DNA of 6,973 nucleotides from an uncultured Opitutaceae bacterium (GTDB taxonomy: Bacteria; Verrucomicrobiota; Verrucomicrobiia; Opitutales; Opitutaceae): positions 1-6,973 of the forward strand of contig CAISJA010000005.1 in assembly GCA_903885525.1 (NCBI GenBank), written 5' to 3'. This document shows, one piece after another, positions 1-5,430 of this stretch (position 1 is its first letter; each line of letters starts with the position of its first letter). A program made the translations under genes and the position numbers. The notes beneath the pieces were generated by a model. That model did no database searches. It saw nothing but the letters and a program-made list of their open reading frames with translations, and was not told where the DNA came from.

Positions 1-78
1 CCCATCCGACACGGATTCTAGTTGGCGCTGACCTCGAAACCTAATCGGCGCTGGACACCGTTTGGTCCGGACGCAGAC

Positions 79-110
79 AAAAAAGAGGCCGGAGGGTGCC
101 CCCCGGCCTC
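79..110 (-). terminator. Rho-independent terminator of the small membrane-protein gene
   Basis: Seen directly: a perfect 8-bp GC-rich inverted repeat (GAGGCCGG at 85-92, CCGGCCTC at 103-110) encloses a 10-nt loop. It is flanked at 79-84 by six A, which read as six T after the hairpin on the minus strand. It lies 26 bp past the stop codon of the minus-strand gene at 137-364, the expected place and orientation for an intrinsic terminator. A further AGACA/TGTCT pair (75-79 and 111-115) could extend the stem across the A-tract. Confidence 0.85.
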
Positions 111-136
111 TGTCTATGGTGCTTTCGGAAAATCGC

Positions 137-364
137 TCAGTATTGGCGCCTCGGGCTGCCCTTGTCCAAAGCGGCGAGGCCGAGGATGGCCAGCGCGGCT
201 AGGTAGCTCACGACAACGCCCAGCATGGGCATGAGGTCAGCGTGAACGTGATTCAAAGCCACGAGACAGGCACCGATAAAGGCGGCTGCCACGAAGGCGA
301 TCTTGGTTAGCTTGGTATTGGATTTGTTCATTACGTGGGAAGTGGTGGTGTTTTGCATGGCCAC
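137..364 (-). CDS. Small membrane or exported protein, two hydrophobic helices, unknown function
   Basis: I do not recognise this family. The 75-residue product has a polar, Lys-containing N-terminus, a hydrophobic helix at about residues 22-38, a short His/Asp loop (NHVHAD), a second hydrophobic helix at about 45-66 and a basic tail ending SPRRQY. A helical hairpin with both ends in the cytoplasm fits this charge pattern. Alternatively the first helix plus the VHA-D junction could be a signal peptide. The given start is a GTG; in-frame ATGs at 358 and 331 (giving about 73 and 64 residues) are equally possible, and none has a clear Shine-Dalgarno. The case for a real gene is its divergent position next to a LysR-type regulator with an operator in the gap, and the terminator just after its stop. 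Divergent neighbours of LysR-type genes are often their targets, so it may be controlled by the regulator. Confidence 0.65.
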   Translation of the reverse strand: MAMQNTTTSHVMNKSNTKLTKIAFVAAAFIGACLVALNHVHADLMPMLGVVVSYLAALAILGLAALDKGSPRRQY

Positions 365-381
365 ATCATACGGCGAATTTA

Positions 382-410
382 ATAATAGCTAAAATACTTA
401 GTTTCTATAT
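382..410 (-). promoter_or_regulatory. Candidate promoter for the divergent small membrane-protein gene
   Basis: On the minus strand TATTAT (plus-strand 382-387) is a good -10 hexamer. Seventeen bases upstream the -35 position (about 405-410) has only a poor match (ATATAG). A weak -35 covered by a regulator site is typical of promoters activated by OxyR or other LysR-type proteins, and the operator at 394-430 covers exactly this position. Transcription would start near 375, giving a very short leader to the GTG at 364, or about 44 nt if the ATG at 331 is used. This is inferred from sequence alone. Confidence 0.35.
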
Positions 411-430
411 ATATCATAGCTTTATCCTAT
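394..430. promoter_or_regulatory. OxyR-type operator (four ATAG/CTAT elements, 7-bp spacing)
   Basis: Seen directly: ATAC (394-397), N7, CTAT (405-408), N7, ATAG (416-419), N7, CTAT (427-430). The published OxyR consensus is ATAG-N7-CTAT-N7-ATAG-N7-CTAT, so 15 of 16 fixed positions and all three spacings match; the sole mismatch is C397. Each ATAG-N7-CTAT unit also meets the general LysR T-N11-A rule. The last element overlaps the ATG of the regulator gene (429-431), so binding should block transcription or translation of that gene, as in negative autoregulation of OxyR. The other end lies 6 bp from the candidate -10 of the divergent gene, a good place for activation. The internal spacers match the extended consensus only partly. 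Confidence 0.75.
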
Positions 431-1367
431 GGAAATTTACCAATTACGCTACTTCGCCACGGTCGCAGAGATGGGAAGTTTCACCAAGGCTGCGCTGAAG
501 TGCAATATATCTCAACCATCTTTAAGTCAGCAGATTATAAATCTTGAAACGGAGCTGAACCAAAAATTGTTTCATCGCCTGGGTCGCAAAATATCCCTAA
601 CTCCTGCCGGCCAAATGCTTTTGGAGCGGAGTCGCCGGATATTGATGGAGGTCGACAACGCATTGAAGGAATTGGGTGACGATAAAACGGCCAAGCACCG
701 CGTCACCGTCGGAGCCATACCCACGCTGGCACCTTACCTGATGCCCAAAATCATCGCGCGATGTCGCATGAATTATCCGAATCTTTTAGTTTCTACCTAT
801 GAAGATTTTATACCATATCTGGTCGAGTCTGTGGCAGAAGGGGAAATCGATCTCGCCCTGGCCAGCTTACCCGTCATAGATCGCCGGGTGATCGTGGAGC
901 CCCTGTTCAAGGAGCCGCTCCTGCTGGTGCTCAGCTATGAGCATCGGCTGGCCGATCAGAAGATAATAACTGCCAACGATTTAATAGAGGAAAGTTTTAT
1001 TATGTTGGGCACATCGAGCAGCGTAGCCGCCCAAATTAGGAGCTTCTGCGGCGACAATCATTTCGAGCCCCATGTTGTCCATGGCTGTTCGCAAATAAAA
1101 ACACTTAAGATGTTAGTAGGGCTAAACTTAGGAATAGCCATCATGCCGGCTGGCACCATGTCCCCCGAGGATGAGCTGACTTTGCTCTATCGGGAACTGT
1201 CGGGGCCGGGGGCGCCGACCCGGGAAGTCGCCCTCATCCGCCATCCACGAAGGTTTGTCAGTCGGGGGACGGAACAGTTCATGGCAACCGTGCGCGATAC
1301 TTTGGCCCGGGCCCCGATCCCGATGCTACCGGCAACCGCACCCCTGCTAAATTCGCCGCAAGGGTGA
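429..1367 (+). CDS. LysR-type transcriptional regulator, OxyR-like, without the peroxidatic cysteine
   Basis: DNA-binding regulator of the LysR family, 312 residues (typical 295-320). The N-terminal winged helix-turn-helix is complete, with the family signature near residues 14-60 (SFTKAA, SQPSLSQQI, LFHR, LTPAG). The effector domain begins near residue 91 and follows OxyR closely: IPTLAPYLMP, EPLFKEPLLLVL, and GLNLGIAIMP near 231-240. In E. coli OxyR the sensing pair is C199 and C208, nine residues apart. Here C207 matches C208 (in SFC), but the C199 position falls on S198 in a run of serines. Other cysteines are C25, C112 and C220. The ATG at 429 gives a normal N-terminus; no Shine-Dalgarno is visible and the start overlaps the operator at 394-430, suggesting autoregulation. 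The first three quarters of the gene are AT-rich and rich in ATA/TTA codons, unlike its neighbours. The transporter gene begins 39 bp downstream. LysR family is certain; OxyR subgroup is likely; the effector is unknown. Confidence 0.93.
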   Translation: MEIYQLRYFATVAEMGSFTKAALKCNISQPSLSQQIINLETELNQKLFHRLGRKISLTPAGQMLLERSRRILMEVDNALKELGDDKTAKHRVTVGAIPTLAPYLMPKIIARCRMNYPNLLVSTYEDFIPYLVESVAEGEIDLALASLPVIDRRVIVEPLFKEPLLLVLSYEHRLADQKIITANDLIEESFIMLGTSSSVAAQIRSFCGDNHFEPHVVHGCSQIKTLKMLVGLNLGIAIMPAGTMSPEDELTLLYRELSGPGAPTREVALIRHPRRFVSRGTEQFMATVRDTLARAPIPMLPATAPLLNSPQG

Positions 1368-1386
1368 GTTGCCTGTCGGGCCAAAA

Positions 1387-1404
1387 GGGGTGAGGCTCCG
1401 CCCC
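1387..1404 (+). promoter_or_regulatory. Hairpin over the transporter ribosome-binding region
   Basis: GGGGTG (1387-1392) can pair with CGCCCC (1399-1404), including one G-T wobble, around a 6-nt loop. The hairpin ends two bases before the transporter ATG at 1407. The best Shine-Dalgarno-like string here, GGTGA (1389-1393), is mostly in the 5' arm and somewhat far from the start. The stem could mask ribosome binding or slow initiation. GC-rich DNA forms such stems by chance, so support is modest. Confidence 0.25.
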
Positions 1405-1406
1405 GT

Positions 1407-2633
1407 ATGCCGACTCCACTCACCAGCCAACAGGAACGCCTTCTGCTGTATACCTTGGCCGCGGTGCAGTTCACGCACATCATGGATTTCATGATCATGA
1501 TGCCGCTGGGGCCCCAGTTCATGCGCAACTTTGGCATCTCGCCGACGCAGTTCGGATTTCTGGTTTCGGCCTATTCCTTCAGTGCCGGCGCGCTCGGCTT
1601 TGCCGCCGGATTTTTCATGGACCGGTTCGACCGTCGCCGGGCGCTGCAATTTTTCTACAGCGGGTTCATCCTCGGCACCTTCTGTTGCGCTCTGGCGCCA
1701 AACTACCTGCTGCTGCTGCTGTCGCGGGCCGTGGCGGGAGGATTTGGCGGAGTGGCGGCCTCGGTGGTGATGGCGATCGTGGGGGATGTGATTCCTTATG
1801 AACGGCGCGGCCGGGGCATGGGCGTGGTGATGACCGCCTTCTCCCTCGCTTCGATCCTCGGCCTGCCCGTCGGCCTGATGTTCGCCGGCTGGTTTGGCTG
1901 GCACGCTCCCTTCCTGCTGCTGGCCGGCCTGGGCGCGGTGGTCTGGCTGTTTGCCACCCGGACCCTGCCGGAGCTGCCTCCACACCCCTATGGCAACACC
2001 CATGACGCTTGGGAGCAAATGAAGACCATTCTGCTCCACCCCAATCACCAGCGGGCTTTCGCCCTCATTGCTTCGCTCACGGGAGGCGGGGCGCTCATCT
2101 ATCCCTACCTGACGCCCTCCATGGTGGCCAACGCCGCCCTGCCGGAGTCGCTGATGTCGTTCATCTACATTTTTGGCGGGGCGGCGACGCTGTTCAGCAC
2201 CCCGTATTTCGGGCGGCTCTCGGACCGGCTGGGCAAGCTGCGGGTCTTCACCGTCCTGATATTGTTCTCGGCGGTCCCCACCCTAGCCATCACCCATATG
2301 GTGCCGGTCCCGGTGTGGGTGATCCTGCTCACCACCACCAGCTACATGGTCTTTACTTCCGGCCGGTTTGTCCCGGCGATGGCCCTCATCACGGCCAGTG
2401 TGGAACCGCGTTACCGGGGCGGATTCATGAGCGTGAACTCGGCGTTCCAGCAAATCGCCGCCGGCCTCGCCACCTCCCTGTCCGCCGTGCTGGTTGGCAG
2501 CGGAGCCGACGGCCGCATCACCGGCTACGGCCGGACCGGATGGCTGGCGGTGGGCACCATCCTTGTCTCCATCGCGCTGATCCGGCACCTGAAAATCGCC
2601 CCGCCCGCCGTGCCGGCGGCACAGGCGGCCTGA
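1407..2633 (+). CDS. Major facilitator superfamily transporter (12-TM, DHA1-like exporter)
   Basis: Inner-membrane secondary transporter of 408 residues, normal for a 12-helix MFS protein. Hydrophobic segments are spaced as two six-helix halves, separated by a polar cytoplasmic loop near residues 186-213. MFS motif A follows helix 2 (GFFMDRFDRRRAL, 68-80), and the matching motif appears in the second half (GRLSDRLGKLRV, 269-280). The first helix has HIMDFMIMMPLGP, where the acidic residue D27 sits in the membrane, as in proton-coupled drug or metabolite exporters. The substrate cannot be read from the sequence; sugar- or drug-efflux relatives (AraJ/DHA1 type) are the nearest pattern. The ATG at 1407 is followed at once by an amphipathic lead-in to helix 1. 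The gene lies 39 bp behind the LysR-type regulator and 35 bp ahead of the U32 gene, so cotranscription and control by that regulator are plausible. Confidence 0.9.
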   Translation: MPTPLTSQQERLLLYTLAAVQFTHIMDFMIMMPLGPQFMRNFGISPTQFGFLVSAYSFSAGALGFAAGFFMDRFDRRRALQFFYSGFILGTFCCALAPNYLLLLLSRAVAGGFGGVAASVVMAIVGDVIPYERRGRGMGVVMTAFSLASILGLPVGLMFAGWFGWHAPFLLLAGLGAVVWLFATRTLPELPPHPYGNTHDAWEQMKTILLHPNHQRAFALIASLTGGGALIYPYLTPSMVANAALPESLMSFIYIFGGAATLFSTPYFGRLSDRLGKLRVFTVLILFSAVPTLAITHMVPVPVWVILLTTTSYMVFTSGRFVPAMALITASVEPRYRGGFMSVNSAFQQIAAGLATSLSAVLVGSGADGRITGYGRTGWLAVGTILVSIALIRHLKIAPPAVPAAQAA

Positions 2634-2668
2634 GTTCTGGCGTGGCACCCGCCTCCTCAACCTGCACC

Positions 2669-5299
2669 ATGCCGGCCGTCCCCACGCCCACGCCCCCCCT
2701 GTCCGCGCTGCCGGCTGCGCCGGTCCGGCCGGAAATCCTCGCCCCGGCGGGCGACTGGGAATGCGCCCGGGCGGCGGTGGAAAACGGTGCCGATGCGATC
2801 TACTTCGGCCTGGAACGCTTCAATGCCCGGATGCGGGCCCGCAATTTCACGCTCGCCGACCTGCCGCAGCTGATGGAATTCCTACACCGGCGCGGCGTGC
2901 GGGGGTACGTGACATTCAACACCCTCGTCTTCGCCGACGAAATCGCCGCGGCCGGCGACTACCTGCGCGGCATCATCGCGGCCGGCGCCGATGCGGTGAT
3001 CGTCCAGGACGTGGGCGTCTGCCGGCTCATCCGCCGCCTCTCCCCCGATTTTCCCATCCACATTTCCACGCAGATGACCGTGACCAGCGCGGCCGGAGTG
3101 GACTTTGCCCGCGACCTCGGTGCCCAACTCGTCGTGCTCGCCCGGGAAAACTCCCTCCGGGATATCGCCGCCATCCGCGCCACGCTGGCCGCCGCCGGGC
3201 AGCCGCTCCCGCTGGAAGTCTTCGTCCACGGCGCCCTCTGCGTGGCCTATTCCGGCCAGTGTCTGACCAGCGAATCCCTCGGCGGACGCTCCGCCAACCG
3301 GGGCGAGTGCGCCCAGGCCTGCCGCCTGCCCTACGAACTGGTAGCCGACGGCCGCACGGTCGAGCTGGGCGACCGCCGCTACCTGCTCAGTCCGCAGGAC
3401 CTGGCCGGACTCGATCTCCTGCCGGAGCTGGTGCAGGCCGGTGTCGCCTCGCTCAAGATCGAGGGCCGGCTGAAGAGCCCGGAGTACGTGGCCAACGTCA
3501 CCCGGGTCTACCGGCAGGCCTTGGACGCGGTGATGGCGAAGCTCTCGCCGGACGAGAGCAGGCAGCCCCCGGACGGGCGACCGGATCGTGCGCCCGGCCA
3601 AACCATCAGCCGACCACCGGCGGGTTTCGCCCCCCCTACCGCCCGTTACGATCTGGAAATGGCCTTTTCCCGCGGACTTTACCCCGGATGGTTCCGGGGC
3701 ATCAACAATCAGGAACTCGCCCATGCTCGTTACGGCACCAAGCGCGGGGTGTTCCTCGGCCAGGTCACCCACGTCGGCTCCGATCACGTCACCCTGCGCC
3801 CCGTCGGCCCGCTCAAGCCGGGTGACGGCCTGGTCTTCGATGCCGGCCGCCCCCAGGACAAGGAGCAAGGCGGCCGGGTGTACCAGGTCCAGGTCCGCCC
3901 GGGCGATACGGTGCTGCGCTTCGGCCACGGCGACCTGGACTTCAGCCGCATCCACCCCGGCGACCGGGTGTGGAAAACCAATGATCCCGAGCTCGACCGC
4001 CGGCTGCGGCAAACCTTCGCAGGCGGGCAGATCCGTTTCCGGCGCCCGATCAGCCTGGAAATCCATGGTCATGCCGGAGCGCCGCTGACCGTGATCGCCC
4101 GCGATGCCACCGGACACAACGTCCGGGAAGAGTCGTCCCAGCCGCTGGCCCCGGCCGACAACCAGCCGTTGACGACCGGGCGCCTGCGGGACCAGCTCGG
4201 CCGGCTCGGCGGCACTCCCTATGCACTGGGCGCTCTCGCCAACCATCTTGAGGGCGGGGTCATCCTGCCCGTCCGTGAACTCAACGAGCTGCGCCGGCGG
4301 GTGGTGGCCGGGCTCGACGCCCGCCGCACCGCCCCTCTGCGCTGGCAGTTGCAGGAAGGCCAGGCCGCCGAGTCGGGGGTGCGGAGCGCGCCCAGCCAGC
4401 CGGCGGCCGGGCCGGAAATCATCGTGGTGGTGCGCAGCCTCGCCCAGCTCGAAGCCGGGCTCGGTTGCGAAGGCGTCGGGACTTTTTATTGCGAATTCGA
4501 GAACCCGAAGCATTACCGCGATGCCGTCACCCGCTTCCGCCAATGGCAGTCCGCCGGTCCTGCTCCGCAATCCTCCGGCATCTGGGTCGCCCCGCCCCGT
4601 ATTTTCAAGCCGGGTGAGGACGGGATCATCGCGCAGGTGCTGTCCTGCGGGGCGGACGGCTACCTGGTCCGCAACCACGATCATCTGCAGTGCTTCGCCG
4701 GCCGGCGGCGGCGCGGAGATTTCTCCCTGAACGTGGCCAACCCCCTCACCGCGGAGTACTATCTGGAGCACCACGGCCTCGAGCGTGTGACCGCCTCCTA
4801 CGACCTGAACGTGGCCCAGTTGGAATCCCTCCTGCGCGGGGCTCCGCCCGCCTGGTTCGACATCACGCTCCATCAGCACATGCCGATGTTTCACATGGAG
4901 CACTGCGTGTACTGCGCCTTTCTTTCCACCGGCACGGACTACCGCAATTGCGGCCGGCCCTGCGACCGGCACGATGTCCGCCTCCGCGACCGGATCGGCG
5001 CCGAACACCCGCTCCAGGCCGACGCCGGCTGCCGCAACACGGTTTACAACGCCCGGGCGCAGACCGGGGCGGAGTTCGCCGGCCGGCTGCTGGAGCTGGG
5101 GGCCCGTTCCTTCCGCCTCGAATTCCTGCGCGAATCGGGCGAGGAGCTGCAACGCACCGTCGGGCGCTACCGCCAGCTCCTGCGCGGCGAAATCAGCGGC
5201 AGTGAGCTCTGGCGGGAGTTCAAGCTGATCAACCAGCTCGGGGTCACCCGCGGGCAGCTGGAAGCGGCCCCGCGGACCCTGCCGAGGAAAGGGGCCTGA
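2669..5299 (+). CDS. U32-family protein, RlhA-like (23S rRNA 5-hydroxycytidine synthase family)
   Basis: Although labelled peptidases, U32 proteins of this branch are iron-sulfur proteins for RNA or quinone hydroxylation; E. coli RlhA makes 5-hydroxycytidine at C2501 of 23S rRNA. The 876-residue product opens with the U32 core (EILAPAGDWECA, residues 22-33; ENGADAIYFGL, 38-48). Next comes the signature HGALCVAYSGQC, then GRSANRGECAQACRLPY (206-222), closely like RlhA. C191, C198, C214 and C218 are the expected cluster ligands. SLKIEGRLKSPEYV (261-274) follows, then a Pro/Arg-rich linker (about 292-325), FSRG and a small beta domain, and a DUF3656-like region (about 455-553). A last module (about 580-850) carries five more cysteines: C746, C749, C761, C765, C788. 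RlhA of E. coli (653 aa) is shorter; the extra length fits the long U32 forms. The ATG at 2669 is preferred over GTG at 2642 because it follows the MFS stop by 35 bp and leaves only 20 residues before the core. Neither has a Shine-Dalgarno. Target RNA in this organism is inferred. Confidence 0.87.
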   Translation: MPAVPTPTPPLSALPAAPVRPEILAPAGDWECARAAVENGADAIYFGLERFNARMRARNFTLADLPQLMEFLHRRGVRGYVTFNTLVFADEIAAAGDYLRGIIAAGADAVIVQDVGVCRLIRRLSPDFPIHISTQMTVTSAAGVDFARDLGAQLVVLARENSLRDIAAIRATLAAAGQPLPLEVFVHGALCVAYSGQCLTSESLGGRSANRGECAQACRLPYELVADGRTVELGDRRYLLSPQDLAGLDLLPELVQAGVASLKIEGRLKSPEYVANVTRVYRQALDAVMAKLSPDESRQPPDGRPDRAPGQTISRPPAGFAPPTARYDLEMAFSRGLYPGWFRGINNQELAHARYGTKRGVFLGQVTHVGSDHVTLRPVGPLKPGDGLVFDAGRPQDKEQGGRVYQVQVRPGDTVLRFGHGDLDFSRIHPGDRVWKTNDPELDRRLRQTFAGGQIRFRRPISLEIHGHAGAPLTVIARDATGHNVREESSQPLAPADNQPLTTGRLRDQLGRLGGTPYALGALANHLEGGVILPVRELNELRRRVVAGLDARRTAPLRWQLQEGQAAESGVRSAPSQPAAGPEIIVVVRSLAQLEAGLGCEGVGTFYCEFENPKHYRDAVTRFRQWQSAGPAPQSSGIWVAPPRIFKPGEDGIIAQVLSCGADGYLVRNHDHLQCFAGRRRRGDFSLNVANPLTAEYYLEHHGLERVTASYDLNVAQLESLLRGAPPAWFDITLHQHMPMFHMEHCVYCAFLSTGTDYRNCGRPCDRHDVRLRDRIGAEHPLQADAGCRNTVYNARAQTGAEFAGRLLELGARSFRLEFLRESGEELQRTVGRYRQLLRGEISGSELWREFKLINQLGVTRGQLEAAPRTLPRKGA

Positions 5300-5317
5300 G
5301 GCCCGTGGCCCCGGGCC
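5291..5317 (+). terminator. GC-rich hairpins after the U32 gene, possible weak terminator
   Basis: Two alternative 6-bp stems overlap the stop codon region: GGGGCC (5291-5296) with GGCCCC (5307-5312), and GGCCCG (5300-5305) with CGGGCC (5312-5317). They are followed by a C-run, not a T-run, so this is not a standard intrinsic terminator. It could be a pause or 3'-end stabilising structure, or chance in GC-rich DNA. Confidence 0.22.
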
Positions 5318-5349
5318 CCCCCGCCGGTCCGGGGCGCCGCCTGGCGCGC

Positions 5350-5409
5350 ATCTGGCGGGTTGACGCCCCGCCTGTCTGCTGAAATGAAGTCGCCTCCCCG
5401 CCGCCAGAT
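5350..5409. repeat. Inverted repeat with an alternative inner hairpin, upstream of the kinase-like gene
   Basis: ATCTGGCGG (5350-5358) is perfectly repeated in inverted form as CCGCCAGAT (5401-5409), with 42 bp between. The left arm can instead pair locally: GGCGGG (5354-5359) with CCCGCC (5367-5372), loop 7 nt. The two folds exclude each other. The right arm is followed by TTCTAAT and lies 21 bp before the next start codon. A -35-like TTGACG (5360-5365) is in the loop, but the -10 position (AATGAA) is poor. Confidence 0.4.
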
Positions 5410-5430
5410 TTCTAATCTCCCCCGCGTCGC

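Noticed and set aside
1..78. Possible end of an upstream gene or an RNA at the left edge
   Set aside because: All three plus-strand frames reach stops within about 43 bases and no tRNA-like arms or other structure could be supported; a direct GGCGCTG pair is too short to mean much.
22..234. 70-codon plus-strand frame near the left edge
   Set aside because: It reads through the terminator hairpin and overlaps the small minus-strand gene; the product is rich in Pro, Gly and Arg with no recognisable feature.
1347..2048. 233-codon minus-strand frame opposite the MFS gene
   Set aside because: His/Gln/Arg-rich, without hydrophobic core or motif, and opposite a clear membrane transporter.
2009..2668. 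Open frame of 220 codons joined in frame to the front of the U32 gene
   Set aside because: It lies wholly inside the MFS gene in another frame up to 2633, has a His/Pro/Arg-rich composition with no fold, and the U32 core begins only after 2730. The real start is near 2669.
5360..5388. Promoter for the kinase-like gene (TTGACG with a -10 17 bp on)
   Set aside because: The -10 hexamer would be AATGAA, a poor match, and no better one is at usual spacing.
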